DNA of 64,000 bases from NCBI GenBank assembly GCA_034687125.1, contig JAQGBZ010000030.1, positions 124,001 to 188,000 of the forward strand. The letters run 5' to 3'. Position numbers and translations under genes: made by a program. This DNA is from Neelides folsomi. Taxonomy: Eukaryota > Arthropoda > Collembola > Neelipleona > Neelidae. How positions within the stretch are numbered: the stretch's first letter is position 1; every line of letters begins with the position of its first letter. The notes under the pieces are model-generated. The model ran no database searches, was not told the DNA's origin, and was given only the letters and a program-made list of their open reading frames with translations. Positions 40,584-54,600 of the stretch are shown piece by piece.

Positions 40584-43500
40584 TTAACAACAAATGCATA
40601 ATTTCTTTGCCTTCGTCTTCATTTGCAGTCCGTCAGGAGTGCGATCCTTGTCAAAATTAAAACCATTGGTTTTCCCATTGGATGGTGTTCCATCAACGTG
40701 ATCTCCTCTAGCGAGCTCATCTTCAGTTTCTTCGTCGTCTTTCTTTCCTGAATCATCCAGCTAACAAACAAAACACAGATCATATAGGAAATCACAATTC
40801 TGATTATAAAATTAAAAAGTGTGTGTATTTGTATATTACTTAAAGTATTCAGACAAAGCTTTCTGTTTTAACAATAAAAATTGTTTTCAAGGTGTAACTT
40901 ACGGCATTTATCTCAACAGATGTGAAAATATATTTTAATACAAAGAGACGCAGCGGAATGAGCAAGATGAGAATGAACGGCATAAACAACGATGTAGTTT
41001 TAAACGATTTTGTCGTCCATAGTAGAGCAAGACAGAGAATTTGTATAAATGTGAATAAATGCATCTTCCATGTGCGAACCTTAAATACAATGAAATTTCA
41101 ATGAAAGAGTTTAGTAATAGAGATTGATTAATTACTTAATTTATTATTGATACTATTGACAATCTTATAATTACTAATTACTAAAATTACTTACTTTCCG
41201 AACATAAGGTACTTGTGGATGATTTTCGGATGTTTTAAAAAATAGAAATACTCTTTCTTGCAGTTGATTTCCAGCAAGGGAAGTAACCCCCATGTAAAGG
41301 AAAACTCCATACAAAACGGCAAACGGAATGAATTTAAGAATCGGAGACATGAAGACAGACAAACCAATGAGAATCGCAACAACCAATTGAGTAAGCCTTT
41401 GTTCTATAAAATTAAAAAAAAACAAATCCAGGTTCAATTTTCCTTACAAAACTTTTTAATATTATACCTTTGATTCCAATAATTACAGGTTTTTCTCCAG
41501 GTGGATTATTTTGACTGTAAACAATTAGAGCCGTTGAATGAGCCACAGCTCTCACTGTTGCTGCACAGATCCAAGCTCCGCCAAATAACCCAAGAATTGA
41601 GTTGATTAAACAAAGTAGTAAAATGTCAATGTGGAATCCTCCTCCTTTCACTGCTTTTTGTTCCTTAGTTCCAATGATGAGCCTGAAATTCAAAAAATCC
41701 AATTAAAGGATATAATTATCAAAAAATAATATAATTTCAATAGTTTTTATAAAAGGTTAAATGTCTTACTCGCATACAGAAGTCTCCATAAATATAAGAA
41801 TAAAAACGAGCAAGGCTGGAACTAAAGCAGCAACAGGAATCCAACCCTCAACTCCAAGAGGTGAAATGAACCAACCTCTAATTGTTGAATTGGTTGGTTG
41901 GAAACCTTTTGGAACATTCAATTTACCAGTGAAAGTATTTTCAATGCCAAAATCCACAAAGACCATTGCTACAATACCAATTGGCACTGCAAAATTTCCA
42001 ATTACTTTTCGAATCTAAAAAACAAAATTCAATAAAATAAAATCATCACATTTTTATATTAGATAAATTCTAATTAGAATATCTGACAAACCCCAGGTGT
42101 AGCAAACTTGGAATCTTTAAATAGTCTCAACGAGTAAGCAATTCCAAATGTTCCAAGCATTAAAATTGTTGAAAGTAGAGCAGTGTTCGGTTTCGATTTA
42201 TTTTCATCGAAAATATTATAAATTCTTTGAAGTGGATGTTCACTGTAAATCTAAAAAATGTGAAATTGTCAATATTACTAAAAATAGGCAAATGTTTGCA
42301 TTATCTATGTTATTAAAATTGATAAGATTTTTTAAGTATTTAGTGTGCTCAACATTAATAAAATAAATATGATAATATTTTCTTACATTGAATAGATTTG
42401 TAAAACTTTCAACGATAAACAAAAGAGCAACTAAAAAAGCAAATATTTCAGTTGTGAATCTTGTAAAATATCTAACGATGGTGCTTCCTTCAAACGCCAC
42501 AACAACTATTCCAGTAATTCCAAGCCAAAACCCAATCCAGACTCTCATTGAAAGAAAATTTATTTCTTTGTCATTACAAAACTGAAAGAACATAAAATTA
42601 TTAGTACATAATTAAAATTTGTTAAAATCTTCTTACACATTGTTAAATGTAGTATTTCGTAATAATACAATATGGACGATATGTAGTATTAACAAAAAAT
42701 TAATTTTTACCCTATAAAGACTTTCATCGAATATGAGCAATGGTCCTGTAGCCCCAACAAAAATAATTGGTTGCCCTGCAAGGAATGAAAACAAAATACC
42801 GCCAAACGCTGTCGAAATGAGTGTTTCACTTATTCCAATATTTTGATTTGTCTTTTCTCCTGAAAATGGATTAAACCAAAGATTAAAAGATTAAACAAGT
42901 TAAAAGTTAAAGCTCTTGTACTTAAGTTAAAGTCAATAACTTGAAATTACCATATAATCCACCAAATGTAATGGCTCCTGATACTGCGGCGAAATAGAGA
43001 AAAATTATTGTAGCCAAACAGTGAAAGTTTAGTCCGTCTTTGAAATCAGAGCAGTAATATGGAAAGCGTTGTTTCACTTCATTTATAAAGCCACCAAAGG
43101 GTTTCCTTGTTCGTAATAATGGGTTGAAATGCTTACGAAGTACTGCAAAATCAAGTCATTTAAAGTAAATTACTATTGATTTTGGATAGATTGAACGAAT
43201 TTTACAAGATACAATTAAATGTGCGACAATAATTAAACTTACGCCTTGGAAGTTTACTTTTATCAGGTATATCTGAATCAACAGTTATTGATTTCTGTCT
43301 TCGCCTTAAAACTTGACTTTGTTCTTTCAACTCTTCAAGTGGATAAAGTTCATTATCCCAATCTCCTGGAGGTAAAACAATGCTTGAATTCAAAAATTCA
43401 TGAATTCCTTTTAAAATGTCACTTCGATCGATTGCCTTATAAGCGATACTGTGAAATTGCTAAAAATAAATTTAATTATCATTAGCATTAACATTATTAA

Positions 43501-46500
43501 ACCTTATGTAAAACATTGTACTTTATACACCAAATAAATACCTAACATATAATGTAGAAGTAAGCTAAATGAAAAATTAACATTACTCTGTTTGCCATCA
43601 GTGTTGAAATTGAGCGTCCAATTTCTTTATAATCTAAATCCGTATCACTTGGCCCAAGCAATATGAATAAAAATCTTACTGGTACAGGTACCTAATGAAA
43701 TGATTATGTTAGATTAATTTATTATTGGATATCAATAAGACTTTTAATATTATAGTATTTACTTCAGTAATGTTTGGCATGTAAACACTTTCAGCAAGAC
43801 GAACAAATGCAATTGTTGGGATCTTCATTGAATCGTCATTTCCAACAAGAACAATTGAAGCTTCAGCTCCTTCTGGGATTCTCCTCAAAATGCTTTCTTT
43901 GTTTGTAATCCATTTAATATCTTCTTCAGACAGATTAGAAGCAATTTTGTTCATGTTCACCTTTACCATTTCAAAAAGTTGTATAAAATAAAAAATATTT
44001 TTAATAAAAGAATTTTCGTTAAATACAATACTAGCAGTTTCAAAATTTGAATTGGTTGAATTACTTACCGATAAATGATTAAATCCATGATCTTGGCTTG
44101 AATTGGAGAAACTTTCTTTTTTGCTTTTACCTTCATTATCAGAAAATCCATTTCCAATAGCGCTGTTTCTCCTCATAAGCATCCCCGGTTCAATACTTGC
44201 AGTTGAAGGCAATATTTTACCTTTTCCTTTTTCATCAAAACTTGTCTATTATAATATAAAAGCATTAACATTTGGGAATAATTAACAATAGTAAAAATAT
44301 GTAACAAATTTAATAATACTGACATTAAATAGATTAAATACATCGATTATGTTACTCTATTAGAATTCATTAGCAATCACCTACATGAAGGTTGCTCAAA
44401 CTTCCAGTCGTTGATTTCCTATGAAACCTCCAGTTCCGATCATCATGAACATGCCGATGTCTTAGAAGTAGCGATCTCATTACAATCGGCTTGTCCTCTG
44501 GTTCAATATGTTCTTCAATGACCATTTGATCAACAACTCTATAAGCGACTCCTGGTAGATCTTTTTCCTCCAAGTCAAATAAAATGACACCTACAATTTA
44601 TTAACAAATATGAATATGACACAAACCCTTTGTATTGAACGTTAATTATCTAATCGTTATCATTTGTAGTATTTTGGGGGGCAAACCTGTCTCAAGAAGT
44701 TGTTTCAAATTAATGAGTGAAATGAGTCCCAAACTGGGAATATGAGCTTTTCCCCATCTGTCCACTGATTCTTCCACGTCTTCTTCGTATTTGATCCATC
44801 TTGCCGTTTCCTTCCATTCTCTTAATGACCCATGTCCAGTCAGCATGTCCAACTCAACAAAGATTTCATGGGGTTTGTGATCATATTTTTCATACTTCAT
44901 TTCTTTTGTATTGGCAAAATATTCAAAATCATGATTGTTCTTAGCAGCATATTTATGACGACGGTATCCTTTCGTATCTTCATACCGATGGCCTATAACC
45001 ATTAAAATAATGTTTTTAGATTAATAGTCACGCAATGGGAGATATGTACTGAAGTATAGTATTTGTAATTATTATTTACTCGTCAATTCATCAACGTCAA
45101 AAGCAAGCATCTCGGAAGAGTCAACTGCTGAAAATTTTCGTGGTGCAGTGTTTTCACTTTCAATTTCAGACCCTTGTCTCAGACGCCACTGGGGATCTTC
45201 ATACTTTTGTGTCCTTGCTCTAAAAGGAAAGTCAAAGTCATATATCAATTAATATTTACTATTAATGAAAATAATAAAACTACTATTGCATACTACAAAA
45301 TATTTATGATAAAAAATAATAATATTAATTATAGCATTGCGCCGATGGATAACATTTTTTAAGCTTAGACAAAATATGACCGGTCTTCTTAGCATGCAGA
45401 GACACTGATCCATAATTGCGCTTTATTTATGTTTTTATAATCGTAAACGAATATTTTTATTACATCTACAATTACATTTATGATAAATTATTTGACTATT
45501 TGACAATGAGATCGATAAAATGAAGGACTCTTTTAATATGTTCCAATTGAGATAATAAATCTAAAGAATGAGATCGAGAGTCCGTTTGATATTGATAGCA
45601 TTTAGTAAGTAACTTGCATTCTGATAGTAAACGACTAATCACGAGTTTTAGAAATAAGATATATAAACATTAATCTAAATTAATGTTATATGTAAATTTT
45701 AAAAGTTAAACCAAAATAATAACAGATACTTAAAGTTAGTATGTATATGCAATGTCCACAGAAACTCAATAACCAAGTACAAATTAAAGTTGTAATTTTC
45801 CATAACATGTTATAAAGAAAGATTAATCTTACTTGTGCTTTTTCCTTTCATGAAAAACGTCATCTGCTAAGTCGGAACTATATGGAGCTCCACCTTCAAG
45901 TTCGAGTGTTGCATAATTAAATAATTACATTAATTATCTTTAATAAATTAAATATGCACGAATATTAATCAATTAATTTACCAATCTCGAATTGTACTTT
46001 CTTCGGGCTATCTTCCATAAGATCATCATAGTTCGAAGTAATTCTTACTTGTGGAGTTTCTTCCCTGTAAACATAAAACGTTAAAACTTTTTCAAGCCCT
46101 TGGATTTTACTTTCCAGTATTTAACCGATAACGTCGTAGACCATTAAAAATAAACTTGTGAGTCATATTTAGAATTTAAAGGTTTGTAGTATTATAACAT
46201 TATAATACATAATAATTAAATGTCCATACTTTATAATTAAAGGAGACGATTCTGAGATTTCTTCTTCATTTCTTGATTGATTTCCACCCATTGTATTTTC
46301 ATCAGTTTTTTCTTGAATTGTGGTATTTTCCTTCTCAATTGGTATAACAGTTTCCGGGAGTTTCAAAGAATGACTTGAATGAATTTTTTTCCGAATCTGT
46401 CGCGGATTCAAAGGCTTCAACGGTACATGGGTGTGTGGAAAACTTTCTCTCCTATGAGCTAAAACAACGTAAAATCATAATATTAATAAATTATAAAAAA

Positions 46501-47871
46501 TTACAAGTTATAACTTGACAATGACAAAGGTAGTCTTTATGTAAAAAATGATGAACATTCGGATTGACGAATTTATAAAAATGAAAAACTCATGTCAGGG
46601 AAAGAAAAGTCAACTTGTTTCATTATTTACTTATTTATCTTATGTACATACAAATGATAAAATTTATATAAATGGGGATGATACATTACATAATATTGCA
46701 TAAGAAACAATTCCTAATGGATAACGTATCATGAAATTATAAGAGCGCTTATCAATACTATTTACCAATAAAAGACGAATAATTGTAAATACAAAGTTCA
46801 AATGGGCATACAATAGAGTATATGCATGGTTTATGTATTAAAATGGGATATAAGTATAGTGAATTTTTCTTCTCAAAAATCACGATAAAAATATCAAATC
46901 AAAAATGTAATTTTCAATAATTCAATGGCTACTCACATTGATAATCTCTTTCATCGTAGCGTCTTGTGTCAGAATGAGCATCTTCTCCATGGATCAACGG
47001 AACGTTGAATCGTTCCGGCTCTTCCAAATTCTGGCTCTCTTCGTTGATCATTTGAGAGAGGAATGAAGAAGGAGCAACTGTTCGCCTCGAACTTTCTTCT
47101 TCTTCTGACCCCTGGAGAATCTAAGGCAAATAAAGAAGGAAATTAACCGTGAATTAAAAAATATCAAATAAAGAAAGTAATGTGATTCATATGATAAACA
47201 CTCACGTTTTGATAAATTAATAGCCTTCAATATTCCTTACTACATTTATGAATATTCAAATGCACATAATTGCATAAAAGAATAAAAGGACATTTTTAAT
47301 TGCAGGTTTTAACTACACTTATTTTAATTATGTTATAAATAGAATGAACTGTATTTATCATATACCATATTATGTCCTTTTTTGGTATTATGAATGAAAT
47401 TGATTTAAAAATTGAAAGAATTTCAAACTTTGACTAATACATAATTGTAATTAGTTCAACAACCCATAAAAGGCAATGAAGAATTTCTTAAATAAAATTG
47501 GTCACAAATAAAAAGAATTGTATTGAGTCATTAAGTAATGAGGTCAAGTAATGAAAGGAAGTTTGCATAGGTGAATAATTCGCTCGACGCATATTTGAAC
47601 AAAACTCTTATAAATTGAATCGATAATTCTATTCCAGTAAAGCCAGGCAGTAAAAAACATAATTTTATATAAAAATGGTCCTTTTAGCTATTAAGGATAT
47701 TACATACTAACCTACTACCTAATATTAGTAAATAGAATACGTTATGTACAAATACAAACATTACATATTATATAAATAAGATCAATGAAGACTTACCGGA
47801 CTTGATTCACTTTGGGATGCATTCGGATCGTTGGCTTTATTCGGATCCTTTTTATCGTTATTGGAATCCAT
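40584..47871 (-). CDS. SLC4 sodium-dependent bicarbonate/anion exchanger (Ndae1-like), complete
   Basis: Plasma-membrane transporter moving bicarbonate with or against Na+ and Cl-, controlling intracellular pH. 21 coding exons: 47871-47797, 47120-46937, 46458-46230, 46064-45982, 45893-45833, 45219-45080, 44992-44687, 44590-44385, 44245-44069, 43960-43763, 43691-43587, 43459-43243, 43142-42951, 42859-42711, 42581-42387, 42250-42092, 42014-41770, 41682-41468, 41403-41195, 41079-40903, 40760-40584. Phases agree throughout; product 1232 residues. The cytoplasmic domain has [38 protein letters not shown] and [15 protein letters not shown]. The membrane domain has [55 protein letters not shown] and [10 protein letters not shown], the last especially like Drosophila Ndae1. 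The lumenal loop after TM5 is short. The charged tail ends KKLCICC. Weak acceptors at 45894 and 43961 are the least certain junctions. Ion stoichiometry cannot be read from sequence. Confidence 0.93.
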
Positions 47872-47919
47872 TTTATTACTTCAATCAATTAAATGCGCAA
47901 GAAAGTCCAAACTGTTAGC
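47797..47919 (-). other. SLC4 first coding exon with spliced 5' UTR start
   Basis: Upstream of the ATG at 47871 the minus strand has TCTCTATAG|GCTAAC, a good acceptor at 47920. The first coding exon therefore probably begins in the 5' UTR at 47919, and transcription starts further upstream. Inferred from the splice signal only. Confidence 0.45.
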
Positions 47920-48892
47920 CTATAGAGAATCAAAAAATAATTAAATAAAATCGTTAAAATATGTTTTAATGTACATTATAAACTTCAATTCTTCAACTCG
48001 TACAAATATGTACCAGTTGTTACTATAATGTTGTAAGTATGATAAATTGTCCATAAATGTAATGTTAAAAACTAAAATTCTTTAAACTTTTAAATTGACA
48101 ACTTGGTTAAAAATTCATGTTTTCCAATCTAATTATTATAAATAAATAAATAATAAATAAAAGAAGTCAGTAGGCACTTTGCTAATAATTTTATTTGTGG
48201 CCCAACCAAATGTGGTTTTTCTTAGAGAACGGAGAAAACTTTGTACATAAATACATGCCTGATATGAAAACCACTATGTATGACGTTTCAAGAATTTTAA
48301 TAATATAGGGAAATAAGTATCATTAAATATCGTTAATTAATACTGACTTATTAGTGAGTAAGCTAAAAAATCTTTTTTAAATTTTAAGTATCAGCAAACG
48401 GAAAATTCTAAAAGTCCCTTTGTGCTAATAAAAAAATCCTGATATGATGATTTGATGGTATATCACTATTATATAGAGGCAATTTAGAAAATATATTAGT
48501 ACTTTAATGATCATGTGGAAATTCTGCTATGTCAAACTTATCAAGTTACAGAAAAGAAATAAAGTTATTGAAAGTGTCGAGTCAACAGCAATTAACCATT
48601 AAACATTACCAATGACCATGGGAAGAAAATAAGAAACGAGAAAGGGGTTGAGATGATATGTGGGAATTCCATTCAATCATTCAACTTTACATAGTTCGAT
48701 GAATACAATATTGAAGGTATTTTAATATATAACGATGCTGAGTTATACTTATCTATGAGTTTATACTACCCGAAAATGTATAATTTCTTTTATTATGTTA
48801 AAAGTAAGCAGTGAGAAAATGTGAAATCGATATAGCATCGATATTGGTATTTAATATAATTTTATTTTCTCCCAGAATAATTTTGCACTCAC

Positions 48893-48960
48893 CAAGCGTC
48901 GGGTTGGTTGTAATAGCTGATGGTTGAAGAAGGACTACTCTGGATACATAGAAGATTCGT
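48893..48960 (-). other. Possible noncoding first exon of the SLC4 gene
   Basis: On the minus strand GCTTG|GTGAGT at 48893-48892 is a near-consensus donor that would pair with the acceptor at 47920, leaving a 1-kb 5' UTR intron. The upstream limit is arbitrary. Only the donor and its position support this. Confidence 0.25.
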
Positions 48961-49516
48961 TTTCTTTATTGAAGGTGCAGATTCCTAGGATCATAAAAAA
49001 TTAATATGCAACCGATTGTGTTATATAATAACTAGATGCAAGAGAATTTACGAAGATATTCCGTCTATACATTTTGGTCAATCAAAAATCAAATCATCAT
49101 TGAGTAGCCCTTATAAGAAATAAACACCTGCAAGATTATAGGGTTTGAGGGATGAGCTTGTTGAAGTATGATTTAACCTGAAGGAATTCTTGTGGGCTGT
49201 CCAAAAGAATTTTTTCTTGCCTGCAGTTATAAACAGTTAATTATTATACGCATACCTTCATGCTATGTGTATTATTTATACACAAGATCATCTCTTGTGC
49301 AGATTTGATCTACCTACGTATTAAAAAATAATAGGTGGAACGTCTTGGTACAAACATGTCTGGTAAATTATATGTAAAAGATTAAACAGAAATTATAAGT
49401 TATTTGGGTTAGTTATGTTTGGAATCAGTTAACAATAATCTAAAATGTTAATCTCTTTGTTAAATACTTAATCATTGATAATTTTTATCCCTTGCTGGTT
49501 AAAATAATTTATAGGT

Positions 49517-49665
49517 GCTCTAGCGTCGTTCGAACTCTTGACATCCCGCGTTTTAGAACAGCATTTAGATTAACGTATTTTACAAACTATAGTAATTAAA
49601 GTTATGTCAATCTAAATGCTGTTCCTAAAACGCGGGATGTCAAGAGCTTAAACGACACGAGAGTA
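49517..49665. mobile_element. Foldback/MITE-like hairpin element, about 150 bp
   Basis: The left arm (from 49517) contains GTCGTT, then CTCTTGACATCCCGCGTTTT and AACAGCATTTAGATT. The right arm (to 49665) is its reverse complement with a few mismatches and one inserted base. The arms are about 55-60 bp, separated by about 30 bp of AT-rich loop. No coding capacity. The arrangement suits a miniature inverted-repeat transposon or a foldback element; it could also be transcribed as a long hairpin. Target duplication not clear. Confidence 0.75.
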
Positions 49666-49768
49666 CAAATATTTTGCACGTCTTGAATATGAGAAATTGA
49701 AATCGGTAATAAAAGTAATTTTATTATATCTTTTCTAAATGGCAAATATTTTGTATAATTTACCCATT

Positions 49769-49914
49769 TTAGGAAAAAGTTACGAATACGGGCGCATTAT
49801 AATTTTGCACCTCTAATAACCATCAGATTTGTGATCTACATCATCGATTTAGTAAGAAAACGCATTTAAAGTAACCAATATTGGCTGCGCCCGTATTCGT
49901 AACTTTTACCTTAA
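49769..49914. mobile_element. Second foldback/MITE-like element, about 145 bp
   Basis: Left terminus TTAGGAAAAAGTTACGAATA then CGGGCGCA (49769-49796). The right terminus (49886-49914) is its reverse complement with small differences next to the end. The core AAAAGTTACGAATACGGG is identical in both arms. The middle, about 90 bp, is AT-rich and non-coding. The inverted repeats differ in sequence from the neighbouring foldback element, so this is a different family. Confidence 0.75.
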
Positions 49915-51578
49915 AACTTTATTTGATTGAACAACAATTTTAGACATTTAAAAATTCCCATTTCTCCTCGCAGTTTTTTTGCGGCAAAACTTTTCCCTTG
50001 CCGTTTTCCGTTCTTTTGTTCAATTGAATCGGCCGCCTCTTTTTATTTTCTTTAGCATGTACCAACACTAATTTAAGAATGGCTTATAATCAACAATGAT
50101 GATTGGGTCATGGGATCATGGATTCAAGTATCATGTACTCATGTACTGAGGAATCAAAATTTCTATAATGGCCATGACATGGCATGCTTAGAGTTTTCTT
50201 TAATCAAACAGTTCCTTTAAATGAAAAATAAATAGCATTTTTATACTTTATTCGGCTAATGTCTTCGACGTATATCCAATTAACATAATTTCTCTTTCAT
50301 TTTAAGAAAAAATGATACTTTTGCGTCTTACGCACTTGTTCTAAATCTTATAAACCTTGAAATTACAAGCTATAATTTTGAACAAAAAACATCTTTATTG
50401 TATTGAGCATTGAATTGAAGAGTAGTCACGCTATACCGAGATACTGAACTAAACACTAACGATGTCGTTTATATTATAATTTTGCCATCTTTTCCTCACG
50501 CAAATTACTTTGATGAATAATTAAATAATTATCACTTCTCATAAACTCATTACTATTAATGACTCCCAAAGTCCCAAACTGGTCCTAAAACTTAAACTTA
50601 CTTTTAGTAAAAAGTCTAATAAAAAAAGTCATACATATTGCAAAATAAAAGTCTCTCAAAGGGTTGGTTGAGAAATTGAAAGAGATCTGAATTTAGAAAT
50701 CGAGTTTATGAAGCGGGACAACCAAATAACTTTTCCAATTTGAAGATGAGGAATTTGAATTTAATGTTCAAGGATAGGATCGGTTGAGTCAGTATAGGAT
50801 ATGATAGGAATAAAGGTAGGACACGAGTGTTCATCTCTTACTACACCTGTCCTCACTTTCATTCTTTAATCATTAGAGCAATGTGAGGGATTGAATTCAG
50901 GACGGTGGTGCGATTCCAGATACATTCCATTACTTAAAGACGTGAAACGAGATTATAATTTTTAAAAGGTAACTCTCATTAAACCATTCATCCATATAGA
51001 TATTGAATTTTTCTTTTAAATATGGCTAAATGTTGATTTAACTTATGATGTTGAAATCTCAAACGTCAAAGATTATTTAAATAGACCATTGGAGATTTAA
51101 GCAAGGCATACGTAGTTTATTTAATAGTGATTTAAATATGTCAAATTAATTTGTACCAATACATAAAAATGAAAATTCTCTTTATTCTTATATCTTAATA
51201 CATTAAACTTGTATGATAAAGGGCGTTAAATGATTTCTAGCTCTCTAATAGAGAGTATCTTTGTTTTATTATATCTTTAAAGAAGTTTAATTTAACGTAA
51301 TTTTTATATAAAGTTTTTGATTTTTTAAAGCTCTATCCATTCAATTCTTTGATGAACCATTAAAACAATTTTTTAATCAAAGTTTCATTTTTAACTTCTA
51401 CCACTATTGTAAGTCAATGTTAATGATTGTTTGTGTGAGCATGGCCTTCTATTATATAACAATAGTTGTTTTCCTTGTATTACATCTTTACATTTTACAT
51501 CCAAACATAAGATCGGAAAGTGCTAAATAAGTTTTCACGCCACTTATAACTAATTTAATTTTCCCTTTATTGTCGCAG

Positions 51579-51609
51579 ATTTGCTTCCACGATCAAATAA
51601 CATATCACG
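51579..51609 (+). other. 5' UTR piece of RabGAP1 after an upstream intron
   Basis: TTTATTGTCGCAG precedes position 51579 and looks like a splice acceptor 31 bp before the ATG, so a noncoding first exon probably lies upstream. Inferred from the splice signal alone. Confidence 0.45.
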
Positions 51610-54600
51610 ATGAATAAAAAGATAGAAACCGAGAACGCCACATTTTATGTTCCTAACGTCGAGGATCCGTCTGCATCTCTCCACCCTTTAAGTCCTGGGA
51701 TTGAAGATGGACCAAAAGAGTCAAATTCTTCCATTCCAACTGAAGCAATAGGTGGAAATTGTCAAAGTGAGGAATCGAGCGATACGAGTACAAATGAAAC
51801 TTCCCCATCGCCTACTGGAATAAATAAAAATACAGTGCAAAGAAAGTTAAACAATCCAACAATGACTCAAGAAGAAGACGATTTCATCATATTTCATTGT
51901 GTTTCTTATCTTGGAGCAGCTACAATAAAGGTTAATTTTAATGTCTTATTGTTTATCGATATTAAATAAAAAATAATTTAACTTTTATACTAATCAAAAA
52001 TTTAATTAAATGTTATAGGAGGCGCGGAGCGAACGAGAAATTCAAGAAATAATGTCGTTTTTAAGTGAACATGCAATTGATAAGGCCATACAAGTTTCTG
52101 TTTCTGTTCCATTGAGCTCAGACGGATTCGTCATGTAAGATGTCCTTGATAATTGTTTAACACATTTACTTAACACATTCATATAGTCAATTTATGATTA
52201 AATTATTATTATTATTTATTACATTTCACACTTAATTGAAATATAACTTTTGGTGTTTTTAGTGTTTATGAAGAGGACAACCAATTAGAAATTTCACGAT
52301 TCAAGATAAATCAAATAATATTTTTTGCTCGTGGTCTCTCAAATACACCTGACGCTGCTTGTTTTGCATTTACTTGCTCGCACGGAGAAAACTTGGATGA
52401 CGCCATATTTCAGTGCCATACTTTTCGCTGCGAAGTTTCGGAAGCTGTAATTTTACAACAATTTTTTTCATAAGTTTTAATAATTTGAATTTTAACAACG
52501 GAATTCGTTTCTCAGATAGGGAACGTGTTTAAGAGTTTTGCACGAGCTTTTGAGTCAACTCCAAAAGTGCCATCGCAAAATCACACAAGCCAAAACGGAA
52601 ACGAGATTATGAGTCCAAACCAATTAAGCATTAATTCGGAATCAAATTCAGAACCTTTTGATCAAAAGAGCATTTTTGAAGTTTCATTAGAAATCAGGGA
52701 AGATGATGGAAAGGTAAAAGATACTTAATTGTAAACTATTACACAATTATTATTAATTATGCAAAAAACGAATAATATACCTATACTTACAATTGATTTT
52801 TATCAATTTAGGGCAATTTTACTGCTGTAAAAGGTGATAAAGAAAAAGGGTGCTTTAGATTAAGGAGCTGCGTTGGAAAACAAATTGTTTTGACGGTTCA
52901 ACAAGTTCCAGATGTCTCCAAAGAATTAAATGTTGAAAAATGTTTCGGCCTTCTCTTAAGCCCGGGTCGACATGTACGAAACTCTGGTGAGTTTCTCAAA
53001 TGACTAACTTATTCAAAAATACTTATTTTAAATCATGAATTATTGTAATTTAAAACTATTTAACCTTTTATAGATATGCAATTGGTGGAAATGCTTTCTT
53101 GGTCAATTGGTTCAAACGGATCAGATCGAAAGTCTTATGTTGTAACAGGACAATGGGATTATAACGATCCTGCATTTGAAGCACTTAATCAAGAAACGTC
53201 AAAAGACTCTTGTGTATTTTTCACAATCGCCGCTGATTTAGTGATAAAGGTAATTACTATTTTTGTTTTAATTTAATAAGTTAATATTTGATTAACTACA
53301 TAATAGTTCCAAAAGAAATTGCGTCTTTTTAGTTTATTGAATCATTGAAAATCATCGTTAATTAATTAATATTCTAGGGTATTCAAGAGCCTATTAGATT
53401 TGCACTTGAAACAAAGGCGAAAATTTCACCATCACCTGCAGGAATTTACCGACAAATTATAGGAAGAAAGCATCACTACACACAACAATTTGCACTACTC
53501 TTAAAAAAGGTAATTACCGGATGTTTATAATAATTATAAAACTATAATTGTTTTATTTTTTCATTTATTACTTTCATTAAGTTTTATTTTATATTGAATT
53601 TATTGTTCAGGTTGAGGGGAACTCTGCCGCATTTAGAGTTATTAGCGTGACAGCTCTTGGTGAAGTTGACAAAAATAAAACCAACTTAAATCTTAACTTT
53701 ACTTCGTTTATACGTTCTGGGAGTGTTCCTTCATTTGAAGGCGATACTCCTACCAAAGAATATGAAGAAGAAAGTGGTTAGTTAAATATTGCTTTCTTAA
53801 TTAAATATAATTTTTCATAGTTGTAATTTAATTAAATTCAATCAAATTAATTATGATTTAAAATTGAAGATGACGACGAGCCTCTGCAAAGTGGAATGGG
53901 AGAAATCTCGAAATTTTGTACGGATGAACAACTCACAGCTTGGGGTCACATTTTAACAAGTTGGCCAGCAAATGCTTCATCTTCAAGACCCAAACAACTT
54001 TATCCATTAGTCAGAGTTGGAATTCCAGGTTGGTTTTTATTAAAGCTCTTATTCAATTGATAATATTTTGAAATAAGTTTTAATTCCATAAATATTTCTG
54101 CAGATACGATGAGAGGAGAGATTTGGTTACGATTAGCTGGATGTCACGACGATCTCGAAATGATGGATACTTACAAAAATCTTTTGAACAAAGATTATTC
54201 AAATGAGGAAATTATTCTCAGAGATATCAATAGAACATTCCCTGCTAATGATTATTTTAAAGAGTCTGGAGGGAAAGGTATAAACATTAAATGTTAATAA
54301 ATCACAATTCAATAAGAACCAAATTCAACGATATTCTAATAATATAAAAATTGTTTGATTTATAGGTCAAGAACAACTTTACAAGATATCAAAAGGATAT
54401 GCGGTATATGATACAGATGTTGGATACTGTCAGGGGATTAGCTTTGTTGGCGCAGCCATTTTGCTTCAAGTAAATTGAATCTGTACAAATAAAAAGACCT
54501 TAAATCAAATGGTGATTTAATTGTTATTTTTCAGATGCCTGAAGAACAATCATTTTGTCTTCTCGTCCGAATCATGTACAATTACGGATTTAGGGATCTT

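Larger units (their letters stand above)
47920..51578. other. Divergent intergenic region between SLC4 and RabGAP1
   Basis: About 3.7 kb of AT-rich DNA between two divergently transcribed genes, presumably holding both promoters and 5' UTR exons. It contains two foldback elements in tandem (49517-49665 and 49769-49914) and a TGTGGGAA near 48659. No coding sequence was recognised. Confidence 0.6.

Noticed and set aside
41258-42018. Plus-strand frames at 41258-41473 and 41761-42018
   Set aside because: Antisense to membrane-domain exons of the SLC4 gene.
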